From NCBI RefSeq assembly GCF_049537125.1, contig NZ_JBMVQY010000001.1, positions 1,426,001 to 1,490,000 of the forward strand: 64,000 nt of DNA, read 5' to 3'. This document shows positions 16,111 through 24,662 of the stretch, one piece after another. Below the pieces are notes generated by a model. It had not been told where the DNA came from. It saw only the letters and a program-made list of their open reading frames with translations, and searched no databases. Positions within the stretch are counted from its first letter, which is position 1, and each line of letters starts with the position of its first letter. The position numbers and the translations under genes are program-made. This DNA comes from Limisphaera sp026417315. Its GTDB lineage: Bacteria > Verrucomicrobiota > Verrucomicrobiia > Limisphaerales > Limisphaeraceae.

Positions 16111-16974
16111 ACCCAACAACCGATCCGCCTCGACCCCTCTTGGGCGCATTTCCGTTTTTGGTCCCGGGGATTGGACTGCCCGAAGCAAATGCCGGTTTCC
16201 GCAGAGTTCCCCGGACCCGGGAGGCCCGACAGGCCACTGAGCCTCCGCAGGGTTCAAAAACTGAAATGCGCTTCGAGAGCGTATCTGCGGCGTCGGGGTC
16301 CTGCCTGCACCAACGCGGCAAACGACAATTGTCCCACGCCGCCTCTGCAATTGCTTCTCCACGCAATCCTTTCAGGACCGGAAACGTTTCGCCCTCCTCG
16401 GCGCACCTTGGATTTTCCCTCAACCGGGCGCAGAGACGCCGATTCAAAGAGGCGCCTCGGGCAGCCGAACCGCTTCGTTCCGGGGCGAATGGGTGAGCCT
16501 GCGGCGCTCTTGACGCCCTGTCTGTCCATCCACCCGCCCGAGGCAGCGCGTCGGGGAACCGGATTCCCCAATTCGTTCCGCCCTGACGAGGCGGAATTCG
16601 GTATGGGCACGTCCGGTCCGCGCGATGGGGTCACCGGGTCGTGTCCATTCAGGACGCCGTGGTTCCCTGGGTCCTGCATTCGCAGAGCGTTGCCCCGGGC
16701 CGCCGATGGAAATCCAACTTTGGCGCGTGGACGGACCGGTGCGATCCGCAGAGCGCGCAGGCTGCATCTGTTTTTGGAGATCCGGATTCAGGAATTCCGA
16801 CGACATACCCTCTGCCTTCATTTCTTCTCCACGCTCTCTTCTCCACGCCGAGCAGGTCCAAAACTCCATCGATGTCGAGGATGCCCGAAAACCGGAAACG
16901 GGCCGACCTCTCTCGACTGCCGGCCTCGCGCGTTGACGGTCCGAGGATCCCGTGTAATTTGCGGCCGAGCGATT
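16111..16974. other. Long intergenic region between the Pho box and the PHP phosphodiesterase
   Basis: This is 864 nt without a convincing gene. Frames open here lack ribosome sites and family features. Three copies of CTTCTCCACGC occur (16354, 16824, 16838), the last two nearly adjacent. The region must contain the promoter of the plus-strand phosphodiesterase. Confidence 0.45.
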
Positions 16975-18117
16975 ATGCGAAGACTCCTTTGCCTCTCATT
17001 GCTGCTCCTGAACTTCGGTCTCACGCACCCATCCCACGGTCACGACCGCGCCCGCGCGCCGCTGCGCGTCCCCGACCTGCCCGGCTTCCTCACGTTGAAG
17101 TGTGACTTCCATACCCACACCGTCTTTTCCGACGGCAAGGTTTGGCCGGACATCCGCGCGGAGGAGGCCTGGCGGGAGGGCCTGGATGCCATCGCGATCA
17201 CGGACCACATCGAACATCAGCCTCACAAGAAGGACCTCCCCACGGCCCACAACCGCTCCTACCAAATTGCCCGCGGCCACGGCGAGGCCCTTCAGCTCCT
17301 CGTGATCCCGGGGTCCGAAATCACCCGCTCCATGCCGCCGGGACATTTGAACGCCATTTTCCTGAAGGACGCCACCAGGCTGGACGTGCCCGACTGGCGG
17401 GACGCACTTGCGGAGGCGCGTCGGCAGGGCGCTTTTATCTTTTGGAATCACCCCGGATGGCGCGCTCAACAGCCCGACGGCCGCGCCCGGTGGTACCCGG
17501 AACATGACCAGCTTCTGGCTCAGGACCAGCTCCACGGCATCGAGGTTGTCAACGAGCGCGACTACTACCCCGAGGCCCACGCCTGGTGTCTGGAGAAAAA
17601 CCTCACCATGCTCAGCAACTCGGACATCCACAACCCCATCGGCCTCGATTATGACCTGCACCTCGGAGACCGTCGGCCCGTCACGCTGGTCTTCGCCCGG
17701 GAACGCAGCCTCGACGCCATCCGCGAAGCGCTCTTTGCCCGTCGCACGGCCGTCCTGGCCGGCCACCGGCTCATCGGGCGCGATGAACATGTCCGGCCCA
17801 TCTTTGAACGCTCCCTCCGCATCCTGACCCCGCAAGTGCGCGTCCGCGGGACCGGCCGGGCCTATGTCCAGATCCAAAACGATTCGGACATTCCTTACGA
17901 GCTCCGGTTCCGCGCCGAGGATCCGGACCTTGCATTTCCCGGGGAACTTCGTCTGCCGGCCGGACGCGTGGCCCTGCTCGAAGTGCGCGGTCGCGCCGCC
18001 GATCGCCAGGGCCAACGCACCGTGCGCCTGACCTGTGAAGTCACCAATGTGTTGATCCGCCCGGACACTCCGCTGACCGCCCACTTGGAATTCCAGGTCA
18101 CGCTGGTGCCCCAGTGA
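16975..18117 (+). CDS. Secreted PHP-domain phosphodiesterase (Sb-PDE-like)
   Basis: The 380-aa protein has a signal peptide (MRRLLCLSLLLLNFGLTHPS). A PHP metal-dependent phosphoesterase domain follows: motif I CDFHTHTVFSDG, motif II AITDHIEHQPH, a Glu in PGSEIT, FWNHPGW, and the late SNSDIHNPIG. The pattern matches the family annotated as Sb-PDE phosphodiesterases, which cleave phosphodiesters. The C-terminal 100 residues form a beta-rich domain (RVRGTGRAYVQIQND...). The ATG at 16975 begins the signal peptide; the frame is open far upstream but that sequence is not protein-like. It is divergent from the Pho operon, so a role in phosphate scavenging from organic diesters is attractive but inferred. 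Confidence 0.85.
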   Translation: MRRLLCLSLLLLNFGLTHPSHGHDRARAPLRVPDLPGFLTLKCDFHTHTVFSDGKVWPDIRAEEAWREGLDAIAITDHIEHQPHKKDLPTAHNRSYQIARGHGEALQLLVIPGSEITRSMPPGHLNAIFLKDATRLDVPDWRDALAEARRQGAFIFWNHPGWRAQQPDGRARWYPEHDQLLAQDQLHGIEVVNERDYYPEAHAWCLEKNLTMLSNSDIHNPIGLDYDLHLGDRRPVTLVFARERSLDAIREALFARRTAVLAGHRLIGRDEHVRPIFERSLRILTPQVRVRGTGRAYVQIQNDSDIPYELRFRAEDPDLAFPGELRLPAGRVALLEVRGRAADRQGQRTVRLTCEVTNVLIRPDTPLTAHLEFQVTLVPQ

Positions 18118-18170
18118 ATGGGGGATGAGACCGCGGCGGCCCGGAGCGGCGCGGCCGGGCAATCACCACC

Positions 18171-19046
18171 ATGCGCCTGTACGACGCCCACAATCACCTT
18201 CAAGACGAGCGCTTCGCCGGCCGCCAGGCCGACCTCTTGCAAGCCTGCCGGCAGGCCGGCTTGGTCCGCATGGTGGTCAACGGATCCTGCGAAGAGGACT
18301 GGCCGGACGTTCTCGCCCTGGCCCGGACCTACCCCGAAGTGCTGCCCAGCTTCGGCTATCATCCCTGGTACGTGGCAGAGCGAACCGACGCTTGGCTGAA
18401 GGCGCTTCAACGGCACCTCGACGCCGCCCCGTCGGCCGTCGGGGAAATCGGGCTCGATCGCTGGAAATCCGATCTGCCGTACGAGGGTCAGGAGGAGGTG
18501 TTTCTCGCCCAGCTTGAGCTGGCGGCCGAACGAAACCTGCCCGTCAGTATTCATTGCCTCCAGGCATGGGGACGGCTCTACGAGCTGCTCCGACGCCATC
18601 GCCGGCCGGCCTGCGGGTTCCTTTTGCACAGCTACGGCGGGCCCGCGGAAATGGTGAAGCCTTTGGCCGACCTGGGCGCGTATTTTTCCTTGCCCGGTTA
18701 CTTCGCCCACCCGCGCAAGACCCGCCAGCAGGAAGTCTTCCGCCTCGTGCCCCTGGAGCGATTACTCATCGAAACCGACGCTCCGGACCAACCGCTTCCT
18801 CCCGAGCGCCAACGGTACGCGTGGACAGATCCTCGAACCGGGCGGCTCCTGAATCATCCGGCCAATCTGCCCGCCGTTTACCAATTTGCTGCGGAGCTCC
18901 GAGAAATGCCGATGGAAACCCTCGCCGCTCAGGTGGAGGCCAACTTTCATCGCCTGTTCGGCGCGTTGTGCGTCCCCCACACTTCGCCCACGAGCAACCG
19001 TACCACGACGGAAGCCGCGGCAAACCCGAACGCGCCGGTGACATAA
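18171..19046 (+). CDS. tatD: TatD-family metal-dependent hydrolase
   Basis: The 291-aa protein shows the TatD amidohydrolase fold: metal ligands in the first strand (YDAHNHL, His7 and His9), Glu in VGEIGLDRW, His in SIHCLQAWGR, His in FLLHSYGG, and the Asp in LLIETDAPDQP. Family members are Mg-dependent 3'-5' exonucleases linked to DNA repair, or deoxyribonucleases of broader role. The last about 20 residues (TSPTSNRTTTEAAANPNAPVT) look non-conserved and overlap the convergent tcdA gene by 100 nt. It starts 53 nt after the PHP gene, on the same strand. Confidence 0.92.
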   Translation: MRLYDAHNHLQDERFAGRQADLLQACRQAGLVRMVVNGSCEEDWPDVLALARTYPEVLPSFGYHPWYVAERTDAWLKALQRHLDAAPSAVGEIGLDRWKSDLPYEGQEEVFLAQLELAAERNLPVSIHCLQAWGRLYELLRRHRRPACGFLLHSYGGPAEMVKPLADLGAYFSLPGYFAHPRKTRQQEVFRLVPLERLLIETDAPDQPLPPERQRYAWTDPRTGRLLNHPANLPAVYQFAAELREMPMETLAAQVEANFHRLFGALCVPHTSPTSNRTTTEAAANPNAPVT

Positions 19047-19756
19047 CAGGCCGTGCCGTAGCCGCTGCGGCAGTCCAAACGCAAATCCACGCCGGGTGCC
19101 GGCTGCCCACACACGGAGCCGTCCGGCTGGGGAAACACCGGAGGTTCGGGCGAATAGACACACCAGACGCCCATGGGCCGACCCGGCACCCGCGGAAACC
19201 CGTGTCGCGTGCGCAACAACTTGCGCGTGGCTTGCAACAGCCGATCATGCGTGACCCGCGCCAGATCTTCCACCCGCACCTGTGTCGGGTCCCGCCGCCC
19301 TCCAGCGCCGCCCGAGCTCACCACCGGCAGATTTCGCTCCCGACAACCGGCAATCAGCAATGCCTTCAGCGCAGGCCGGTCGATCGCGTCCAACACCACG
19401 TCGTACGGGTGCGCCAAGATCTCCGCCGCCGTCCGCGCCGTAAACTGCGTCTGCCAGGGCCGCACCTCGGCCTCGGGTTGAATCAACCGCACCCGCTCGG
19501 CCAACAGCTCCACCTTGGGCCGGCCGAACTGGCCGCTCAGAGCGGGCAACTGCCGGTTCACATTCGTGATGCAGACCTCGTCGAAATCCACCAACGTCAG
19601 CCCCCCGATACCGCTTCGCGCCAGCGCCTCCACCGCCCATGAGCCCACCCCGCCCACGCCCACCACACAGACATGGGCCCGCCGCAGCCGCTCCTGCGCC
19701 GCTGCGCCCAGCAGGCGCCGGATTCCACCAAATCGTGCCTCGTAGTCTCCCGTCAC
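18947..19756 (-). CDS. tcdA: tRNA threonylcarbamoyladenosine dehydratase (ThiF/E1-like)
   Basis: The 269-aa protein has the ThiF-type nucleotide-binding motif VVGVGGVGSWAVEALARSG and the Asp-containing LTLVDFDEVCITNVNRQL. These, with RFGGIRRLLG at the N-terminus, identify TcdA/CsdL. The length is close to the E. coli enzyme (268 aa). It cyclises t6A37 to ct6A in ANN-decoding tRNAs using ATP. The start is taken as GTG at 19756 (V-TGDYEARFGG); the longer reading further upstream is Arg/Pro-rich and non-conserved. No good ribosome site is visible. The 3' end overlaps tatD convergently by 100 nt. Confidence 0.88.
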   Translation of the reverse strand: MTGDYEARFGGIRRLLGAAAQERLRRAHVCVVGVGGVGSWAVEALARSGIGGLTLVDFDEVCITNVNRQLPALSGQFGRPKVELLAERVRLIQPEAEVRPWQTQFTARTAAEILAHPYDVVLDAIDRPALKALLIAGCRERNLPVVSSGGAGGRRDPTQVRVEDLARVTHDRLLQATRKLLRTRHGFPRVPGRPMGVWCVYSPEPPVFPQPDGSVCGQPAPGVDLRLDCRSGYGTACYVTGAFGFAAASVVVRLLVGEVWGTHNAPNRR

Positions 19757-20067
19757 AAGCCCGTTCCCATACGCAGCCGCCGATCCCGGCTCAATTCCAA
19801 ACCCGCATCCGTCCTCGCCACGCACCACCGGCTCCGAACACGGCAAGTCCCGCTGCCGACGCCGAACAGGGTTGCATTCCACAGCCGCCACCGGCGCCGC
19901 AGCGGGCGCCGGTTCCCCACCCACCGCATCGCAGGGGCCCTGTCCCGGCTGCGTCCATTGTACAGGCGCCTGCACAGTCCAAACCGAGCCGACCCGTGGC
20001 TCGCTCGACCGGGGTTCGGCATTTCCGGTTTGGCCGGCCATGCTCGGTCGTGCATGTTGGCTCCGTG

Positions 20068-22206
20068 ATGCCGCTTTGGAACCGACGCGACTTTCTTCGG
20101 GGTGTGGCCGGAATGACCGCCTGGGCGGCCACGCTGGCACGCTCCGCGAGTGCCGGGGAATCCATCGACCGCCGCGCCGTCGTGCGCCGGCACGAACCTC
20201 ATGTGCACCGGTTCGATCCCTTTGCCGCACTGAGCGTGGGCAATGGCCGGTTTGCGTTCACCGCCGATCTGACCGGATTGCAAACGTTCGCACCCCAATG
20301 CGAGAAAGACTTTCCCCTCTGCACCACCGCCCACTGGGCCTGGCACACCACACCGCCCCCGCCCGGCGTGAACCCGGACGACTTCCTCTACGAGGAATAC
20401 GAAACCGACGGCCGCAAAGTGCCCTACGCCACCCGATCGACCGGGCAGGAAACCCTCTACCGTTGGCTGCGGGAGAATCCCCACCGGCTCCATTTGGGCC
20501 AGCTGAGCTTCAGCCGCCCCGACCGCCCCGAGGCGCCCTTTGCGCCCGAGGACCTGCACCACTGCCACCAGCACCTGGACCTCTGGCAGGGTCTGCTCAC
20601 CAGCCGCTTCGAGTGGAACGGACAACCCGTTCTCGTCCGCTCCTGCTGCCATCCCGAGCTCGACGCGTTGGCCTTTGAAATCGAAGCCCCGGCCTTCACC
20701 CGCGGCGCATTGGCCCTGTGCCTCCGCTTCCCCTACGGCTCCCCCTCCGTCGCCATGGCCGACTGGTCCGCGCCCGATCGGCATTTCACCGAGGTCGAGG
20801 CCCGGCGCCCCAACCAACTGCGATTGTTGCGCACCCTCGACGACGCGCGCTACCACGTGGTGTGGGCCTGGGAGGACCCGGCCGAACTCCGCCCCGCAGG
20901 GGATCATTCATGGCTCCTTCGACCGGCCGGCCCGCGCCTGCGCTTCGTGCTGGCCTTCAGTCCCCAACCCCTGCCCCGCCGCCTGCCCACGGTCCTCGCG
21001 ACCCAAACCTCTGCCGCCCGTCACTGGACGCGATTCTGGCCCACCGGCGGCGCCGTGGATCTCGACGGCAGCACCGATCCACGCGCCGAGGAGCTCGAAC
21101 GCCGCATCATCCTCTCCCAGTACAACACCGCCCTGCACTGCGCCGGACCCCTGCCGCCCGCCGAAACCGGCCTGCTCTTCAACAGCTGGTACGGCAAGTT
21201 CCACCTCGAAATGCACTGGTGGCACGCCGTCCACTTCGTCGCCTGGAATCGCTTCGACCTCTTTGCCCGCAGTCTGGACTTCTATCATCGCATCCTCCCT
21301 GAAGCCCGTGCCCTGGCCCAACGACAGGGCTACCGCGGCGCGCGCTGGCCCAAAATGGTCGGGCCCGAGGGTCGCGACAGCCCCTCGCCGGTCGGCCCCC
21401 TGCTCATCTGGCAGCAGCCCCATCCCATCTACTACGCCGAGCTCTGCTGGCGCCAGCATCCCCATCCGCGCACGCTGCAGACCTGGCGGGACATCGTTTT
21501 CGAAACCGCCGAGTTCATGGCCTCCTTTGCCCGACGCGACCGGGCCACGGGTCGCTACGTGCTCGGGCCCCCGCTCAAAACGGTCTCGGAAAACACCGAT
21601 CCGCGCACGACCCGAAACCCTACCTTCGAGCTGGCCTACTGGCGCTGGGGCCTGCAAACCGCGCAGCTCTGGCGTCGCCGACTCGGCCTGCCCCGCGAGC
21701 CGCGCTGGCAGGCGGTGCTTCACGGCCTGGCTCCGCTCCCCAGCGCGGACGGGCTCTACCTGATGCAGGAAGGCATGACCGACACCTACACCCGCTGGAA
21801 CTGGGAACACCCGGCCCTCCTCGGTGCCCTTGGCATGCTGCCCGGCGAAGGCGTGGACCGCGACATGATGCGTCGCACCGTTCGTCGCGTGATGGAAACC
21901 TGGCAGTGGGAACGCTGCTGGGGCTGGGATTTTCCTCTCACCGCCATGGCGGCCGCCCGTTCGGGGGAACCCGAGCTGGCCGTGGAAGCCCTCCTTCTGC
22001 CCGTGGTCAAGAATCGGTATCATCCCAACGGCCACAACTACCAACGCCCCGGCCTCACCGCCTACCTTCCCGGCAACGGGGGCCTCTTGGCCGCAGTGGC
22101 ATTGATGGCCGCCGGCTGGACCGGTGCACCGCCGGTCCACGCTCCCGGCTTCCCCACGAACGGCCGCTGGCGCATCCGCCACGAGGGACTCCGACCCTGG
22201 CTGTAA
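20068..22206 (+). CDS. Tat-exported six-hairpin glycosidase-like protein
   Basis: The 712-aa protein starts MPLWNRRDFLRGVAGMTAWA, a twin-arginine signal with RRDFLRG. The rest resembles (alpha/alpha)6 glycosidase-type proteins of the GH65/GH95 neighbourhood. The N-terminal about 300 residues are beta-rich (VGNGRFAFTADLTGLQTF). An alpha-barrel follows with FNSWYGKFHLEMHWWHAVHF, WPKMVGPEG and ENTDPRTTRNPTFELAYWRWGL; acidic residues in these blocks are candidate catalytic acids. The substrate is unknown. The ATG at 20068 is used because the twin-arginine motif is then at residues 6-7; a larger open frame upstream overlaps tcdA antisense and is rejected. It is preceded by 311 nt with no gene. Confidence 0.78.
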   Translation: MPLWNRRDFLRGVAGMTAWAATLARSASAGESIDRRAVVRRHEPHVHRFDPFAALSVGNGRFAFTADLTGLQTFAPQCEKDFPLCTTAHWAWHTTPPPPGVNPDDFLYEEYETDGRKVPYATRSTGQETLYRWLRENPHRLHLGQLSFSRPDRPEAPFAPEDLHHCHQHLDLWQGLLTSRFEWNGQPVLVRSCCHPELDALAFEIEAPAFTRGALALCLRFPYGSPSVAMADWSAPDRHFTEVEARRPNQLRLLRTLDDARYHVVWAWEDPAELRPAGDHSWLLRPAGPRLRFVLAFSPQPLPRRLPTVLATQTSAARHWTRFWPTGGAVDLDGSTDPRAEELERRIILSQYNTALHCAGPLPPAETGLLFNSWYGKFHLEMHWWHAVHFVAWNRFDLFARSLDFYHRILPEARALAQRQGYRGARWPKMVGPEGRDSPSPVGPLLIWQQPHPIYYAELCWRQHPHPRTLQTWRDIVFETAEFMASFARRDRATGRYVLGPPLKTVSENTDPRTTRNPTFELAYWRWGLQTAQLWRRRLGLPREPRWQAVLHGLAPLPSADGLYLMQEGMTDTYTRWNWEHPALLGALGMLPGEGVDRDMMRRTVRRVMETWQWERCWGWDFPLTAMAAARSGEPELAVEALLLPVVKNRYHPNGHNYQRPGLTAYLPGNGGLLAAVALMAAGWTGAPPVHAPGFPTNGRWRIRHEGLRPWL

Positions 22207-22350
22207 CCCCGCTCTCTACCAGGATCCCCGCACTCACAGAAACAAAGCCTCTCGCTGCCCGTGCCCTCGATGCCCGAACCCCGCAGAAGTCTTTTTGGCG
22301 CTTCCGGCAGCTGCTGCCGTGAGGCGGCGGAGGCTCTGTAGGAGGACTCT

Positions 22351-22370
22351 CCGCCGACTCCCGTCGGCGG
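22351..22370 (+). repeat. REP-like palindrome, forward copy 1
   Basis: CCGCCGAC and GTCGGCGG form a perfect 8-bp stem around TCCC; CTACGG follows directly. It shares the outer CCGCC/GGCGG and the CTAC(G/C)G tail with copies at 22475, 42933 and 43010. A decayed reverse copy lies at about 22394-22416. Confidence 0.7.
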
Positions 22371-22474
22371 CTACGGAGTTGGAGCTCGGTCGGCGCCGGC
22401 GTCAGGCGGCGGACTTGGCCCGACCGTCACCCTGAAGCGGGGATCATGCAGCGAGGCGGTGGAGCAGGGGGCAT

Positions 22475-22494
22475 CCGCCAACTCACGTTGGCGG
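22475..22494 (+). repeat. REP-like palindrome, forward copy 2
   Basis: CCGCCAAC and GTTGGCGG form a perfect 8-bp stem around TCAC; CTACGG follows. The inner base pairs differ from copy 1 but are fully compensated. Confidence 0.7.
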
Positions 22495-22515
22495 CTACGG
22501 ATCGGAGCCGGGGTG

Positions 22516-22535
22516 CCGCCGCCCTCAGGAGGCGG
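22516..22535 (-). repeat. REP-like palindrome, reverse copy
   Basis: Read on the minus strand, CCGCCTCC, TGAG and GGCGGCGG form a stem with one mismatch. It is preceded by GT as in the 42933 copy. It faces the forward copy at 22475. Confidence 0.55.
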
Positions 22536-22713
22536 ACACAGCATTCGAGACGAGCCGGTGAGGGGTCCCGTCAACGGCCGTGCGCAATTTCCCGGGACCA
22601 GCGGCCCCGCCCCGCCGGCGCCAGGATCACCGAAAGGGGCGCACACCCCCTGGCGCGGTGAACCACCAAAAAATCGCCACCCAAATCGCGCCGCGCCTCA
22701 CGCCGACCGGCCT

Positions 22714-24126
22714 TCAGAGCTTCCACGGCTCGCGCAGCGGACGCCGCATGAGCCGGCTTGCCTCCGAATCGCCCAGAATCTGTTCCCGATTTCCGTCCCA
22801 CCGAATCTTCCGCCCGACCAACAGGGCAATCAAACCCAAGTGACCCGGAATGGCCGAGCGGTGCGCCACCTCCACCGGCGTGATGGTCGGCTTGCGCGAT
22901 TTCACGCAGTCCAAAAAGTTTCGGAAATGGCCGGGCGACTCGTACAACTTGACCTTCCGCACATCCTCGGGCAGGGAACGCCGGTCATTCCACTCCGGAT
23001 TCGACGAATCGAACTGGTTGCCCCGGTCCACCCACACCCAGCCATCCGTGCCGATCCACTTGGTGCCGCTGCGGATATCGGGATGCCCGCCGGCGATCAC
23101 CACCTCGATGTCCCCCGGATATTTCGCCACCAAACGGTAGCGGGTGCAGGTGTTCCAGATCGCTTTGGCCGGCGGGAACTCGCCCACGCCCTCGATCTCC
23201 AGCGGACCGATGCGGTCGTCGTCGCCCAGCCCCCAGTGGGCAATGTCGCAATGATGCCCGATCCAGTCCAGCAACTGGCCACCGCCCACATTGTAGTTCC
23301 AGCGCCAGTTCATGTGCACCCGCACTTCGATGTAGGGCTCCATTTGGGACGGCCCCAGCCACATGTCCCAATCCAGCTCCGGAGGCGGATCCGACACCGC
23401 CGCCTTCCAGGCCTCCGTGCCCTCCACCACCTCGGCGGGATTCCGTGGCGCGCCCGGGATGGCCGCCATCTTCCGCTGGAACGCCTCCAGGGTCCGCGCA
23501 AAATCCGTATGCCCGGCCGGCAACCCCACTTCCACGCGCCGGATCTTGCCGATCAACCCGTTGCGCACAATCTCGCAGGCATACCGGAAATGGCGTTCCG
23601 ACCTCTGCCACGAGCCCGTCTGCCAGATCCGCTGATGCTGCCGGACCGCCCGCACAATCGCCTGTTGCTCGGCCAGGGTCCGCGCCAGCGGTTTCTCCCC
23701 GTAGATGTCCTTGCCCTGCCGGGCGGCTTCCACGGACATGACCCCGTGCCAGGTATCCGGCACCGCCAGCATGACCGCATCGATGTCCTTGCGCGCAAAC
23801 ATCTCCCGGAAATCCGTGTAAGCCTTGCAATCCTTGTTCCCGTAGTGGCGATTGATCGTGTCCACCGCCGCCTGCAACCGTCCCTTGTGCACGTCGCACG
23901 CGGCCACCACCTGACAGTCCTTTTCGTTCAAAAACGCCCGCGTGTTGCTGGGCCCCTGCATGCCCCAGCCCACGATGCCCATGGTGATCCGTTCCGAAGG
24001 GGCGGGCCGCCCGGCCCCGCCCAACGCACTGGCAGGGATGATGGTCGGAAAGGCCACCGCTGCTGCAGCAGTCGAAAGAAATTCACGTCGGCTGATTCGG
24101 CGAGGTTGAGAGCTCTTCGTGTTCAT
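22714..24126 (-). CDS. Tat-exported Gfo/Idh/MocA-family oxidoreductase
   Basis: The 470-aa protein starts with a twin-arginine signal (RRISRREFLSTAAAAVAFP). A Rossmann NAD(P)-binding domain follows, with MGIVGWGMQG and ACDVHKGR. The family signature GEKPLARTLAEQQ comes next (Lys in EKP is catalytic in Gfo/Idh enzymes), and WQTGSWQRSERHFRYA leads into the C-terminal alpha/beta domain (DWIGHHCDIAHWGLG). Secreted members are abundant in Planctomycetes and Verrucomicrobia and are thought to oxidise or rearrange sugars or cyclitols; the substrate here is unknown. The start codon directly precedes the Tat motif. It lies between the glycosidase-like gene (convergent) and the glutamate synthase-like gene (divergent). 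Confidence 0.9.
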   Translation of the reverse strand: MNTKSSQPRRISRREFLSTAAAAVAFPTIIPASALGGAGRPAPSERITMGIVGWGMQGPSNTRAFLNEKDCQVVAACDVHKGRLQAAVDTINRHYGNKDCKAYTDFREMFARKDIDAVMLAVPDTWHGVMSVEAARQGKDIYGEKPLARTLAEQQAIVRAVRQHQRIWQTGSWQRSERHFRYACEIVRNGLIGKIRRVEVGLPAGHTDFARTLEAFQRKMAAIPGAPRNPAEVVEGTEAWKAAVSDPPPELDWDMWLGPSQMEPYIEVRVHMNWRWNYNVGGGQLLDWIGHHCDIAHWGLGDDDRIGPLEIEGVGEFPPAKAIWNTCTRYRLVAKYPGDIEVVIAGGHPDIRSGTKWIGTDGWVWVDRGNQFDSSNPEWNDRRSLPEDVRKVKLYESPGHFRNFLDCVKSRKPTITPVEVAHRSAIPGHLGLIALLVGRKIRWDGNREQILGDSEASRLMRRPLREPWKL

Positions 24127-24662
24127 AACCGCTTCTGAATCTGCGCAAGGCCGCTCGGCTTGTCACGTCCTCATTTCCAACGATCCCGCGCCGCCCCGGC
24201 CCGGGGAATGCGCAGCCTCGCACCCGCCAGGTTCGAGGCCATCGCATTCAGCGCCGGCCCCGAATCCTTGGGACCGCCCGCCGCCCCGGCTTGGAGCGCC
24301 GATGTCCCCGGCACACCCTTTCGGATCTCCGCCAAGGCCAGCGGCAGGCCCGCTCGGCCCGCCCATCGTCGCATTCTCCAGAAAGCTGCTCACCACCCGT
24401 CGCCCAAAGACGCTGGGGGCCCCAGCCGGCCCTGCCCGTCGCATCCGCACGATTTCGCAAAAAATGTCAAGAAAATGGCCAAAACGTGCGTTGCCCCTCG
24501 AACGACCTTGCCGAAAGGTCATTGGCCGAAACTGATGCAACGTCCGGGTTTGAATCCGAATCACCAAGGGCAGCTCGTTTGGCAGCCCAACCAGCCAGAG
24601 CGAGTCGGCTCATCTGCATTGGCAGCTTTCGAAACCAGAAACCCCAACCGGAACCTTCAGCC
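24127..24662. other. Intergenic region upstream of two divergent genes
   Basis: This is 536 nt holding the promoters of the Gfo/Idh gene (minus) and the glutamate synthase-like gene (plus). An A-rich patch (AAAAAATGTCAAGAAAATGG, 24459-24478) is the most promoter-like part. No gene or RNA is recognised. Confidence 0.45.

Larger units (their letters stand above)
22207..22713. other. Intergenic region carrying palindromic repeats
   Basis: This is 507 nt between convergent genes. It holds two forward and two reverse copies of a 20-nt hairpin (separate entries). No gene is supported. Confidence 0.6.

Noticed and set aside
16105..16974. N-terminal extension of the PHP phosphodiesterase frame
   Set aside because: The sequence before 16975 is not protein-like, and a signal peptide begins at 16975.
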